DNA from: Prosopocoilus inquinatus
Taxonomy: Eukaryota > Arthropoda > Insecta > Coleoptera > Lucanidae
Direction of reading: 5' to 3'
Assembly: GCA_036172665.1 (NCBI GenBank)
Contig: CM069871.1
Coordinates: 8,680,001 to 8,744,000, forward strand
DNA length: 64,000 nt
Each line of letters begins with the position of its first letter. The first letter of the stretch is position 1. The position numbers were made by a program, and so were the translations under genes. Positions 34,771 through 46,000 of the stretch are shown here, one piece after another. A model generated the notes under the pieces. The model made no database searches and was not told the DNA's origin. It saw only the letters and a list, made by a program, of their open reading frames with translations.

Positions 34771-35619
34771 CGTAAACTGTGTGAGCTCTTGATAGGTTTT
34801 GCATTCGATTTCAAAAGACGAGGAGAACTAAAGCGTTTTCCGATTTGAAAGATTTTATAGTCCAGTCACATCACTTTTACTGCTTTAATCTCTTGAAAAC
34901 TTTCGCATAAAACTCCGCTTGAGAGGGTAGTATATACATCATCGTGGTAAAGCGTTCACTGCGAAAATAGGACATTCATCTCGGGAATCGTTTTCAACAG
35001 GGCTCGCAGCTTTTAGTGAAATAAGCTCGCAATACAACGCAGATTTTCCACCAACCCTGTAAATTACCTTCCATCGCATCGTTCCCGGGGTGGGATCAAA
35101 GGCTTGCGAGCGGCGGGTTGGTTCCATTGAAACGCGTTTTCTTTTTTTTTTTCTTCTTCTTTTTTGCGTTTTTTTTTCTAATTAGCGCAGGTACGCCAGC
35201 AACAAACAAACGAACAAAGCAACAAACTACTACCTAGTCCTTTTATCCCTGCGGGAATCCCCCAGCGACGATTTAATTATACACGTGCAGGACTATTTAA
35301 AGCTCGGATACTTACTTGTCTATATTAAAGTAGCGTGTTTATTTTTGACCTAATATGTTTTCCTAAAACTTCAAAGCCTCGGATGTCGTTCGTTGGTTCG
35401 TTCGTCGTTTTCGAGTTTGTGTACATACGGCGGGGGTGTTATTGCGTCCGGCGCGCCCTGATTAAACCCCGTCCGGATATTATCCGCGGGTTTGCTTGCG
35501 TACAAAAGATGATCAAAGCAGGCCGTGTCAACATCTCGTGGGACGCGTGTCGCTTGTAACTTTCGATACCTCGTACCATCTTCCTTCTTGCTAAATTCGA
35601 TTCTCTCTCTCTGTTTCAG
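34771..35619. other. Intron or 5' side flank next to the first visible hdc exon
   Basis: GC content rises toward the exon. Open frames on both strands (for example 35335-35559) have no recognisable domain. The last 30 bases form the pyrimidine-rich acceptor of the hdc exon. Confidence 0.4.
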
Positions 35620-35808
35620 ACGGAAGACGAAGGTAACCATGGAAACGACGACACACGCTGTTTTATATTGTCTACACTCGCATCTCAGGGACGTTCACGT
35701 GTCCATTGTGTCTTGTGCGAAGAGCAGCTGCTAGTCTTCGACAGGTATCCCTTGGTGGATGGGACGTTCTTTTTAAGTCCGCGTCAACATGCTAAAAGCT
35801 GCATCGAG
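35620..35808 (+). CDS. hdc: Headcase (HECA family), internal exon
   Basis: This 63-codon exon is phase 0 at both ends. A long pyrimidine tract ending TTTCAG precedes it and a near-consensus GAG|GTAAGT donor follows. Read from ACG at 35620 it gives TEDEGNHGNDDTRCF, then a stretch with HCVLCEEQ, then YPLVDGTFFLSPRQH and CIE. From memory this order of motifs belongs to the conserved C-terminal half of Headcase/HECA proteins. Headcase is a cytoplasmic regulator of imaginal and tracheal cells in Drosophila and a known partner of Unkempt in growth control. The exon begins inside the protein, so upstream exons, including the N-terminal HECA cysteine-rich region, must lie further 5'; I did not find them in this window. 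The ATG at 35639 is out of frame with the conserved reading. Family identity is strong; the symbol is by homology. Confidence 0.9.
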
Positions 35809-36399
35809 GTAAGTACCTACTTCTAGTTTTTATCATTACTCACTTGAGCTACTTTTCCTGCTATTTGGGACATCGAGTTATGCTCCTGGAGGACGCCATA
35901 CCCATATAACGTGTATTACTGAAAACCAGTCCGGCCGCAGGCCTTTTGTATGGCAAAACGAACGTAGTGTGGAGTATCGCGCACTTTGTCACACATATGT
36001 GTATTCTCTGGTGGTCCGGGGAAGCATGCGTCCGAAAATCGGCTCGTTTTCTGCCTGCTACTTACTCCTCCAGGACTTTACCTCCATGATTTGGGGATTG
36101 CTACTATTGGTTTTCATTGATCAATATAACCAAGAACTTTCGTCAAGCGAACGACGACATCCAATGGCAGCAATCCCCAAATACCCAATTCTCCAAATCA
36201 CCAAAGCAGGAAAAGCAACTTTATGAGTTAAAATTCTGGGACAGTTGCAACCAACCCCTCAGTAAAGTAAAAATTTCACGAGCCTAATTGGAGGACGCCT
36301 GCGTTCGAGGGGCGACGACGCAACTATCCCCACGTCTCAGTCAAAAAGATTTGTAAGAGGTGAGAAAGAAATTTTTGCAGTGGATATGTCTCTTTCCAG

Positions 36400-36585
36400 G
36401 TCAAAGTGGAAGGTCGAACTCAGTTCCTTAGCGTAGTCTGCATGGCATGCCTGGAAGGTGCGTCCGGAAGGGCGATTCGTTGTCGCTTCTGCAGTCAACA
36501 GTGGGATGGCACATCTCTTGTGCTCGGCACCATGTATTCTTATGACATTTTTGCTGCCATGCCATGCTGTACGGAACGCATCAAG
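36400..36585 (+). CDS. hdc: Headcase (HECA family), penultimate visible exon
   Basis: This is a 62-codon exon, phase 0 on both sides, with acceptor TCTTTCCAG at 36399 and donor AAG|GTAAAT at 36585. The reading begins VKVEGRTQFLSVVC and carries three cysteine pairs typical of Headcase: CMAC, RCRFC and PCC. Between them are QQWDG and LGTMYSYDIFAAM, which I recognise as the most conserved block of the family. The last codons are ERIK, which joins in frame to CNACFKPV of the next exon. The cysteine spacing suggests a structural metal-binding fold, but this is inferred from the family, not shown here. The 591-bp intron before it (35809-36399) holds an imperfect inverted repeat (GGGGATTGCT near 36094 against AGCAATCCCC near 36170) and nothing coding. 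Confidence 0.93.
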
Positions 36586-36609
36586 GTAAATCGACCAAAT
36601 AACAAATCC

Positions 36610-36782
36610 CTTACGTAAAATAATTGAAAGATAAAGTAGCGACATCCTACGATCGCTCTTTGAGCTACAAGTCGTTTTGGTTTGCAGTAGAACTGTCGAG
36701 CAACGCTCTGCTGACAGAGCCCCAAATAGAAATGAAACAGCTCGTGGGTTCCACTGCAATCAACAACAATTTGTAACAAACT
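36610..36782. repeat. Degenerate copy of the ribozyme-bearing repeat in the hdc intron
   Basis: GCGACATCCTACGATCGCTC (reverse of the 29.3-kb end) is followed by TTTGCAGTAGAACTGTCGAG, CTCTGCTGACAGAGCCCCAA, ATGAAACAGCTCG and CCACTGCAATC. The catalytic order is recognisable but broken by insertions. Confidence 0.55.
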
Positions 36783-36940
36783 TTGTAAAAAATAGAATCG
36801 TCACAAAACGAAGAACGAAAAAGTATCGAGAATGGTTCCCCCCTCCCTTCCATTGCAATTTAAGCTGGCGTCAAAACTTTTTTCCCGATCTTAAAAACGT
36901 GCGCTTTGAAGTCGCTTTTATCAAACCCCCATAAGACACA

Positions 36941-37580
36941 ACGCAACGAATTTCCTTTTTAGGCGTCAATCAATAAATTTATCTGCCAGGCATTATCTTT
37001 GGAAACCATTGTATATATAATAGTTTCCGGGAATACTACCTGGCAGATAAATTTATCCGTAGATGAAGAAATTGGGCCTTAGTGGAAGAAGCAAAATTCA
37101 CAAGGTGTCATAAAACTGAATCCGTGTACTTTTGGGTCAAAATTGCACAGGCAACAAGAGCATTGTGAGCAGGTGCCACAAAACAGGTCGTCTCCTACGA
37201 ATTGATTCACGTAAATCACGCAGACGTTCAACGCAACGAATTTCCTTTTTAGGCAGCAATCGACCCCAAAAGGTCACCTCCGGTGATTAATGCCCGATTT
37301 CTTCACCTCCTGGTAAATTTATCTGTCAGGCATTATCCTTGGAAACCATTGTATCGATAATAGTTTCCGAGGATACTATCTGGCAGATAAATTTATCCGT
37401 AGATGAAGAAATTGGGCCTTAGTCGAAGAAGCAAAAGTCACAAGGTGTCATCAACTAAATCCGTGTTCGTTGAACTTTTGGGCCAAAATTTCACGGGCAA
37501 CAAGAGCATTGTGAGCAGGTGCCACAAAACAGGTCGTCTCCTACGAATTGATTCACGTAAATCACGCAGACGTTCAAAAT
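36941..37580. repeat. Tandem duplication enclosing two hairpin elements
   Basis: ACGCAACGAATTTCCTTTTT occurs at 36941 and 37231. Each half contains ATAAATTTATCTGYCAGG mirrored by CTGGCAGATAAATTTATCC. In the second half the element is complete at 37291-37419 with GCCCGATTTCTTCA/TGAAGAAATTGGGCC ends. A relative is at 53600-53717. Confidence 0.7.
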
Positions 37581-37619
37581 AAACCCTTAGACGCTTTAAC
37601 AAGGCGAAAGGAACCTTGC

Positions 37620-38520
37620 CTAACTTTGACTTACGTCCTTTTTCCGTGTTGCTTCACCTTCCGAGTCCCATTCGCTTCTTGGTTCAGCTTTCGTCAAGAT
37701 GAGAGGGGTCGCTGCTAACTGAATTGGATGATTGTGGGACATTGAATCTTAGGTGACCTCTACTGGCGTTTGGTAAGGCTTCTTTGGGGACATTGGTCGA
37801 CCGGTACCCATCGCACAGCTCAAATAGCATTCCTTGACAGTTTGGACGGTCGAAAATAACCTTATCCTGATTTTTGACGGTCTTTGACTTACGCCTTTTC
37901 GGTCTTGCTTTACCTTCCGAGTACCATTCGTTTGATGGTTCAGGATGAGGGGGCTCGCTGGTAACTGAATTGGATGATTGTGGAACATTAGATCTCAGGT
38001 AACCTCTACTGACGTTTGGTAAGGCTCCTTTGGGGCCATTGGTCGACCGGTACCCATCACACTGCTCAAATAATATTCCTTGACAGTTTGGACGGTCGAA
38101 AATAACCTTATCCTGATTTTTGACGGTCTTTGATTTACGCCTTTTCGGTCTTGCTTTACCTCCCGAGTACCATTCGCTTGATTGCTGGGCTCTTATCATT
38201 AAGATGGGATGAAATCCCTGCCAACTGAAGTGAATGATGTGGAACATTATATCTTAAGTGACCTCTAGGACGTTTGAAGAGATTTTTTTTGGATTATTTG
38301 TGGTCTACTGTACTAGAATTGGTCGACCAATGCCCTTTCCACTACTGATGAAAGCTGGTATCGCTCAAATAATACTGCTTGACAGTTTGGCCAGTCGAAA
38401 GGAATCTTACCCTGACTTTTGACTGACTTTGACGTCTTTTCGGCATTACTTGACCTTCCGAGCACCGTTCACTAGACTTTTGGGCTTTATCGTCAGGGGG
38501 AAAGGGTCTTTGTTAAATGA
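37620..38520 (-). repeat. ~245-300-bp tandem repeat with an open - strand frame
   Basis: CCTTCCGAGTMCCATTCG-type landmarks recur at about 37660, 37912, 38158 and 38456. On the - strand 37684-38247 is open for 187 codons because two adjacent units keep the same frame: each encodes EWYSxGKARPKRRKSKTVKN, DKVIFDRPNCQG and NVPQSSNSV. I recognise no protein family. Outer units are diverged and frame-broken. It sits inside the last hdc intron, antisense to hdc. Confidence 0.6.
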
Positions 38521-38954
38521 AGAGGATGATTATGGAACGTTGCGTCTTACTAACTTTTGGTGGGGGTTCCTTGGAGCCCTACTGTACCGAAATTGGTCGA
38601 CCAACGACCGTCTCACCAGTAATGCAAGTTGCTGCAGCGAGAACCGGTAGTCCAGGGGGGCTTTCCATTACGAAAGCTTGGGGGGTTGGAGAAGTTTCCT
38701 CCTAACAATTGGTTTGGAGTCGCGGAGGTAGTTGTTATCAGCTCCTGTGCTTGGCTAAGGATGATTTTTTTATCCTAACTCGTTAAGTGCGGAATAAGAA
38801 TTTCTGAATAACTAGCATGGGTAGCTAGGTAGCGATCCGGTAAGTCAAACTTTACCAGAATGAGCTAGGGGTGTGCACCCTCTGCTAGAACTTGCTTGAA
38901 CCTATCTGGATCCGATTATGCTGGCTGGGGATCAAGCTGTGATGGCCAATTCGC

Positions 38955-39491
38955 TTGAGTACCATCTGGTTTGATCTAATTCTTCACAGCCAATGGAGCG
39001 TTTTAGGAACAATTCGTCTTAAGGAAGCATCTTTTCGGCCACTGGGGCAGATTGTGTTACTGGGAAGACGTCTCCGTAATAGGAAAAAATCGAGCAACGC
39101 CCCCAAACGATCTTCTGAATTGTTTGACAAAATCCCAACGATGTTGGATCCTGTTTATTTTAAATCCCTAAATTCTTACGCGATGGTCATCAAACCTCAA
39201 ATATTTGATTTGCGCGACGCCGACGGACGTGTTTCTCATTTGTTGAAACGGTTGGTCTACCAGGGCGTGGTTCTCTCTGCCTTCTTTAAATGTATGCTTA
39301 ATGAAAGTTTGTACCGGTCGAAATATTTTTTTCTTTTCTTTACAACTGAGAAATCGTTGGCCCACGATATTTTAGCCCACACACATCCAGGTTGCTCGAA
39401 ATCTCTATTTCTTTCTTGGTATGACCGAGGTGTGGATTTGTGGAATACCGTTGGACTTCGTAGGCATAAAAATCTAAAAAAAACTAAATAG
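38955..39491 (+). CDS. Unidentified 178-codon ORF, probably element-derived
   Basis: This open frame in the last hdc intron runs from ATG at 38955 to TAG at 39489-39491. Its composition is not skewed like the poly-A/T ORFs: it has a basic stretch RRLRNRKKS, a middle with DLRDADGRVSHLLKRL, and an end with WYDRGVDLWN. The last motif recurs in altered form downstream (GRGTELWNP near 39870), so the 3' part is repeated. The LWN-type ending faintly recalls the C-termini of non-LTR reverse transcriptases, but I cannot assign a family. There is no promoter or splice evidence. It may be a repeat relic rather than a gene. Confidence 0.25.
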   Translation: MSTIWFDLILHSQWSVLGTIRLKEASFRPLGQIVLLGRRLRNRKKSSNAPKRSSELFDKIPTMLDPVYFKSLNSYAMVIKPQIFDLRDADGRVSHLLKRLVYQGVVLSAFFKCMLNESLYRSKYFFLFFTTEKSLAHDILAHTHPGCSKSLFLSWYDRGVDLWNTVGLRRHKNLKKTK

Positions 39492-39699
39492 AGTTCAATC
39501 TTCCAAAATCCTGTATCCAAGCAATTCTCATCTAAACGATTAGTTAAAGTAGTCAGCACACCAGAATTCTTCAGATCTGATTCTGATAATAAATTACTAA
39601 ACAATAAGAGACCAATCCCAGTCCATCTCACCCCAAAAGTACTAAATTAGGACTAAAAATCTCTAAGTACAATTTAGCCGAACCAGGGACGTAGGGACG

Positions 39700-40293
39700 T
39701 TAAGTAGGGGTTTTAACGCGCCAAACATCAGAGACAATTTTGACTTTTCATCCACAGTTGAAAAATCATCCACGGTACGCCTGGTTAGCATTTGAACACA
39801 GATCTTTCGGGTCCAGAAGCCGTGAACCATCCAGACGGCTGGAAATCTCTTTTTCTTTTTTTATTGGCCGAGGTACCGAGTTGTGGAATCCCCCACGTGC
39901 CCCTTGGGCATTAGCTGCTCCGGGCTTAGTCAGTCCAACTACAATTTAGCCAAACCTGGGGCAACTATAGGTTTTTAACGCGCCCAACCTCAGGAACGGA
40001 TCTGGACCTTTCATCCAAAATTGAAAAATCGTCCGCCGTCCGCCTGGTTGACATTTGAACCCATCCCATTCAGGTCCAATAGTTGTGTACCAGACAGCTC
40101 AAAATCTCTTCTTTTCTTTGATAAGAGTATCGTCACCGAAAGCTTTCTGCGACGTTTTCAACTTCCGGTTGCAGTAGTTCGGAAACAGCAAATACGGATT
40201 GCTGCTGGACGTCAATGGAAGGGTCCTACCGTCTTGAAATTAGGAAGAAAGAAAAAACAACTGCGCCGTCTTGCACGGGCGGTGTTTAAATGA
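39700..40293 (+). repeat. Two ~250-bp repeated segments with remnant frames
   Basis: TTTTAACGCGCCAAACATCA at 39710 and TTTTAACGCGCCCAACCTCA at 39974 start two parallel segments (TTCATCCACAGTTGAAAAATC and TTCATCCAAAATTGAAAAAT; GGTCCAGAAGCC and GGTCCAATAGTT). The last one reads open in + to 40293 with a basic C-terminus. This looks like decayed coding repeats. Confidence 0.4.
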
Positions 40294-40339
40294 ACCATGA
40301 CCGATATTTTTTTTTCTTTTTGAAATAGCCTTTTTGATT

Positions 40340-40880
40340 ATGTAAGCGTGCAGACGCGGGGGTTGGTGGAAAAAGAGGACCGAGGCAAAGGAAAATTTTC
40401 CCAGCCTCACTAATGGCAAAAAAAACGAGTTTAACCACTTTTCACCCCTTTTGTCTCCAAACTTTTTAGCAGCGTTTATTATTGTTAAAGGAAAGATTTC
40501 AATTTTATTATAAACAATTTATTGTCTTGAACAAATAGATACTATATGAATACCAATGAAATAGAGCTAAATTTTAAAAATTCATAAAATTTAAACTAGA
40601 ATGTGAAAGAGGAAGGGAAGAGCGAAGAACTCTGTACACTTCTTAAAGGCTTTGCTAGATGCTAAACTTTAAGCAACTAGATTCTCTTTTATTCAAACTT
40701 ACCTTTGCCGGTCGTGGACCAGGTCACACTATATTTCATTTAAAATAAATTCTAGAAAATTGACTGATAGAAGTCTTTTTTAGAATTTGGAAAATTTATC
40801 AACAAGGAAAATTAAGACCCGACGTCAAGCAAACAAAGTCACATTCGGAACCGCGCGAGCTTTCTCTCTTGCAATATTTA
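40340..40880 (+). repeat. Dispersed repeat copy
   Basis: It is a diverged copy of 32990-33830: GCAGACGCGGGGG, ACCCCTTTTGTCTCC and AATTAAGACCCGACGTCAAG then CAAACAAAGTCAC. Confidence 0.5.
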
Positions 40881-41300
40881 TACTAATGCTTTGTGTCACC
40901 ACGTGACTAGCTTAGGCTAGCCCGAAATTCTTAGATTTCGCTCGAGCTGTAAGCCGTGTTACGGAAACGCATAGATGGGACTTTGCTATGACTCATTTCT
41001 GATTCAACAAGTTTGTAGCTGGATGATACACGGGACATATTGCGACCTGATTTCTAAATTATAATTATCTTAATTATTTTAAGTGTATTAAAAAACAATC
41101 TGGATTCTTACAATCTAGCGAGCCGGACTGATTTGACATTTTTTGTTTGGATTTGCAAGGAACCTTTTGCTTCCGAACAAACAAAAAATATATAATTTGT
41201 TTTTCTTGTAATAATAAAAATTAAAATCTGGGATTTGATTTTATGAAATGCTAAAAAATATGGTAAGGAAATTAATAATAAGGTGAATATTTTTTTCCAG

Positions 41301-41474
41301 TGTAACGCTTGTTTTAAGCCGGTGTTACATCCAGCTCAACGTCTGAACTTCTTCAGCGACTACAGCCATATGGTGCCATGCCCCCATTGCCGCACACTGG
41401 ACACCCACTTCGTGAAACCTCTACCATATTGCTATGCTCGTAGTCCTGCGCGTACTCTACAAATGTGGCCATAG
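41301..41474 (+). CDS. hdc: Headcase (HECA family), C-terminal exon ending at TAG
   Basis: The exon starts at TGT after TTTTTTTCCAG and continues the previous exon in phase 0. It encodes 57 residues and then TAG at 41472-41474. Visible motifs are CNACFKPV, QRLNFFSDYSHMVPCPHC and DTHFVKPL. As I remember human HECA, that protein ends shortly after its own HFVKP motif, so the TAG is close to the canonical end of the family. The residues after FVKPL (about 18, ending QMWP) look lineage-specific. The three visible exons together encode 182 residues. The intron before it (36586-41300, 4,715 bp) is packed with repeats. The frame stays open past the TAG (see the extension entry), so this stop may not be the only end of the protein. 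Confidence 0.92.
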   Translation, partial: CNACFKPVLHPAQRLNFFSDYSHMVPCPHCRTLDTHFVKPLPYCYARSPARTLQMWP

Positions 41475-41612
41475 CATGCGGCCCCCCGAAAGGCCCCACC
41501 GTCACCGCCACCGGACCAACTTTTGGACTTGGATTTAGGTCTGCTGTGGCGTGAGTTGGCCGGCCTTCGCCTGGACGAGTTCTGCCGCCTGCAACTGACA
41601 CGTGCACGGTAG
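41475..41612 (+). other. Candidate stop-codon readthrough extension of Headcase
   Basis: Directly after the TAG (context CCA TAG CAT) the same frame stays open for 45 codons to a second TAG at 41610-41612. It reads HAAPRKAPPSPPPDQ, a proline-rich linker, then a leucine- and charge-rich stretch (LLDLDLGLLWREL, then LRLDEFCRLQL) that could form an amphipathic helix. A C directly after UAG is a favourable readthrough context. Drosophila hdc is an established readthrough gene, though its stop is UAA and its extension far longer. The stretch is GC-rich, which lowers the chance of stops, so 45 open codons are only weak evidence on their own. It could simply be 3' UTR. Confidence 0.4.
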
Positions 41613-44600
41613 ACCTCTGACCAGAAAGCCCTTAGTTCTCTTTGTTATGTTGTTGCATTTTACATAGCATTTATGTTTGACGGATTCCCGCCGTGTCTGC
41701 GTTGTATTTACCCCCCACCCTCTCGCGGTTCTCTCATAGAAAACCGCAGGTTCTAATCCCCCCCACCCCCACCACGATACATTCGCCACTCGGCGCCTCC
41801 TCGTCACAAAGACACCGCCGCGAGAATTCGACTAAGATATCTGTCCTATATAAAATACGTTATGTTATTAGTTTATTATTATTATTATATGTTTGTTAGT
41901 TTATAGTAAATTTATCCAACTTAAGTCTTTTATGAAAATATTAAATAATGTTTGTGATTTAATCATTATTATGATGGAATGCGGTGATCGTTTGCAAATT
42001 AATCACTCCGGCAGTTTATTAATTAATAATACGAGGCGAACAGTATTTATTCTCTTTAGGGGAGTGATTCATTTTTTTTTTTTTTTTTGCTAGATGAAAA
42101 CAACAGCAACTGTAAGAACGTTAATTAGACTGACGGAAACTCAAACACTGCCATGTACAAATTTAAAAAAAAAAAAAAACAAAAAATCGAAAAGTTACTA
42201 AATCAAATTTTTTTCTTGCTTCGTTTAGGATTAAAAAAAAAAAAGTTGATTTAATTTAGCTCCGAGATTATTTACAGTTGTTGTGTATGTACACTTCCTG
42301 TCACCTGTCATTTTTTTTTCTTTTTTTTGCTTTTTTAAAAGTGCTAATTGTTAAATGTATATTTTACATTACGGCGTATACAGGGTGTTTATAATCATCG
42401 GCCAATAATTTCATGGTACATAATTGAATTGAAATAATATTTTATTGAATTTATTTTACAACTTGTTGCTTGTGAAATTATTACTATTGCTGGTTGATGG
42501 TTGTGAAATAAACGCCCGTCCGTTATTATTATTATTATTATTATTAATATTATTACAATTTTTATTAGTAGTGAAATTGATTGTTGTTGAATGAAAATTG
42601 TTCATTTTTATTTTCTTCCTTGGCGTTCTGATTAATTTGTGTCGCGTCACCGTTTTCGTAATATATCTTAAGTAGTTTTATTTAGCTCGAATTAAGTTAT
42701 GCGCAAAAGCAGGACTTGTAAAACTGATTTAACAAAAAAAGAAAAAGCAAGCAACTTTGATAATGATGATGATGATGATATATAAATATAAGCAATCGAG
42801 TTTTACATTATACGACGTGCATGTAGAGATAAAAGTAGGGTTTACACTTTTTATCGATATATGTATAATAATAAAAGTAGGGTTTACACTTTTTCGATAT
42901 GATATTGTTGAAAATTGATTGATGATAATTGAACGCGAAAAGAGAAAAAGTTTTTTTTTTTTTTGTTTTCGTAATTTGGATTGATACGATCGCTTAATAA
43001 ATTTAAATAATGTAACATTTAACTAAATAGGTAAGTCGTAAGTTTGCTGTGCCCCAATAATTAGTGATAGGTGTGACTGCCACAGAGACGGCGGGCGGGC
43101 ATCGCGGCGTCTCCGTCGCCGCCGCCGCCGCCGTCGGAGCGATTGCAAGAAGTGTGCGTGTGCCGGCATCGCGTGTGTTATTTGACGACGGGATTCGGGG
43201 AAGGTCGGTCTCCCTTGCGAGTAGCATCATCCCATGCACCCGAAGCCTTCCAAAAAAAACAAAACAGAATATATTATTAAAGATTAAAAAAAAAAGAAAA
43301 TAAAATAAAATAACAAACGGACGTACAAAGTACACTCAAGTACTCCTCCGATGAACGTGGATTTATTACTAGTAAAAATTGCTTCAAGTACAAACAGTTC
43401 GTTACTTTTGCAAATTTTATAATATAAATATTGAACATATAAGCAATTGTTGAAGTAAAGGAAAGGTTAAATAATTCCTACTGTCCCCAACCCCCCCTCT
43501 CATCTTTTTCTATTTGATTATGATGATCGATCGGTTGCTTCTCTTAAGTGTATGCACTGAGCAAAAGGAAGAGAAGTTTTAGTATGCTACAGCTACTGTT
43601 ACATTCGAAAACTATTTTGTGTAGGTGTGTTGTTCCTCCCCGGCGTCCCACCTTATTTAAATTTTTATGCAAAGAAAAGTTTCCTTCCTTTTGCTTACTG
43701 GGTGTCTTAAGGCGGCAAACCTCAGCTGCTTTTGTTGTTTTCTGCACATCGACCGACTTGAATTGTTGCGCGTGTGTGAGCGAACTTAGATTTTAGAAAA
43801 GTAGTAGAAAACAGTAGCCTAGTGCATGCATCGCTTAGGTTAGTAAGTATGTCAGTTCTTCCCGGAATGATAAACAATACTACAGCCGTTTTTCGGGCCT
43901 AATGTCGCGCGGTCTACCCGTTCTTTGCGTACGCGGCGCCGCGTCCGACGGCGACGGCGGCGGCGCCGGCGTCGACGCGCCGTATATTAATCACATAAAA
44001 TTGAAACGTGAGCTGAAAATAATAACATTATTTAGAAGAAAAAAAAAGAGAGAAAAGAAAAGTAATAATAATTAAACGAGATAAATCTTGTGTACATAAT
44101 TTTTCGATGAATCGTCGTTTCCGAAAGTCGCGCTCTTTCAAATTTTGGTATTATAATAAATATTAATAACGATGTAATAATAATAAATATATGTCGATGA
44201 TATTCGTAAGTCTAGTTTGTAGTTGTTTTTTACGTGAATCAATACGAATTAATATTACGATGATTATTAATTAAACAAGGAAAAAAAAAACACAGTCGTT
44301 CAGGCGCGGCACCAAAAGCTGGTGCGAGGACCAAAAATGGTTGCTGCGAGAGCTCGACTCATTCGTGAAGTGAAATTTGAGGGCTTTTCAGAAATTGTTT
44401 CTTTTTTTGTATACGACGTAAAGCCCCCCAACCCCCAATTCACCTTATCGTTGTTATTTCACCACTACCACATTCGTTTCAGCCCCCACTCCCCCGCATT
44501 TAACACTCCAAAATTACATTACAAAATCCCCCTCGTTTTTTCTTTCTTTCTTTCAACCCTACAGTCAGTTCAACAACAACATCAACAAATTAATGTAGGT

Positions 44601-46000
44601 ACCGCCAATAAACGACGAAACCCGATCGGAATCATCCAACCGATCCATCCATTTTTTTTTTTTTGTTTTCGTGTATTCCCCAACCCCCAGAGCGCTTGGC
44701 CTAAAAAATAAAGAAAACGAAATTACGTTCGTCTGCATCATCCCTCAAAGAGCAACTGCGTGTGGAACACACAATATACGGCTTTGTAATCGTCTGAGAG
44801 CGCCGTAGATTTTTTTTTTTTTAATAATATGATAAGGCTGTCGATGCACAATACTCTATTTGCATGCGTTCGTGCGACGCGCGCGCAGACAGGTTGAGAC
44901 AAACACCCTGTACGTGATCGTTGGCTGCCTGTGCGAGGTCGTTCGTGCCGCGCGGACGTTCAATTTAATAAAAAAAAAAAAAAAACGATGGCAAAATCAG
45001 GGTAAGGGGCGTATCATAAAGCACCACATATTAATAAGTGTAGCTTGCCTGCTAGTATGACTCTTATATTATCCGTGAGTGTCGCTTCTGTAGCCTGTAG
45101 ATGTTTGTAGTCTCACCACCAACCATGGGGAGGCATTATTAATAATTTAATTAATGAATTAATTAATAACTGTAGACTTCGTAATTGGTGAATTTGTAAT
45201 AATCGATATTGGATATGAAAAAAAAAAATAGAAAGCAAAAGAGGAAGTTGCGTGATTTTTTAAAAGAGCTTTATATTTTTATTATATATTTTTATACAGT
45301 CGGCCGAATTGTATACATTTACAAAAAGATAAAAATAAAAATAAATCGGAACTGACTCGATTGGCTCGTCGCTCAATTGGCATTATTAACTTATAATAAT
45401 TAAGCAACAAGAGTCCCGGTTCCGCTTTGAGAAAACAAAGCGATGTGATTTTAAAATTAGGGGTAGTGGTTAAGAAGAAAAAAAAATCGTTTCTGGTGAT
45501 ATACCGAGTTTTATAAAATAAAATAAAATAAAATAAATGGCGAAAATTTTTTTGTAAAAAAATAATTAACGAGTAAATAATAATAGCGCGCGGAAGACTT
45601 TTTATACTAGATTTTCTACGAGACGTAATAAGCGTTAGGATGTAAGTAGATGTTTCTCTGTCTCTTTGTTTCTCATGGTTGAGTGGATCCCCCTTGCTTT
45701 TGCGTTTACAAGGGTGTCCCATCCGTTGTTGAAGACTGACGGGCGGGATTCCTTTCCTCTCCTATTAAAGTACAAATTTTCTTAAAAATAATTAACAATT
45801 AACCATTGTATTGGTGTTGTAGTGTTGTCGGTTTATGCCCACCCCCCCCCGCTTACGCGGCGGACGGTAGATTTTAGTAGTCGCTCCCTCGCTGTTTTCA
45901 ATTACACATATTATTATTGGAAAGTGTTGAACATGAGAAGGTATTTTATGTAAGTTAATAGCGTACTGTAGTAGGTTGCGGCTGCGGGGCGGCGGGACGA
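41475..46000 (+). other. Probable 3' UTR and downstream flank of hdc
   Basis: No inverted-repeat elements of the kinds common elsewhere are visible across most of this stretch, and no convincing ORF. It has many T-runs, TTA repeats near 42525-42545, and several AATAAA hexamers (for example 42507-42512 and 42996-43001), so the polyadenylation site cannot be chosen. A perfect Pumilio-type motif TGTACATA lies near 44092, and K-box-like TGTGATT occurs near 41955. Two very GC-rich patches (about 43080-43220 and 43925-43985, CGG/GCC-rich) stand out. A short duplicated block with GTAGGGTTTACAC occurs near 42835 and 42876. Drosophila hdc also has a long 3' UTR. The extent is inferred, not proven. Confidence 0.45.

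Noticed and set aside
35639..35734. ATG-initiated frame inside the first hdc exon
   Set aside because: The conserved Headcase reading uses another frame through this exon, and the ATG frame ends quickly.
44322..44711. 129-codon + ORF downstream of hdc
   Set aside because: It is proline/phenylalanine-rich from C- and T-runs, with no homology recognised. It is more likely 3' UTR or flank.
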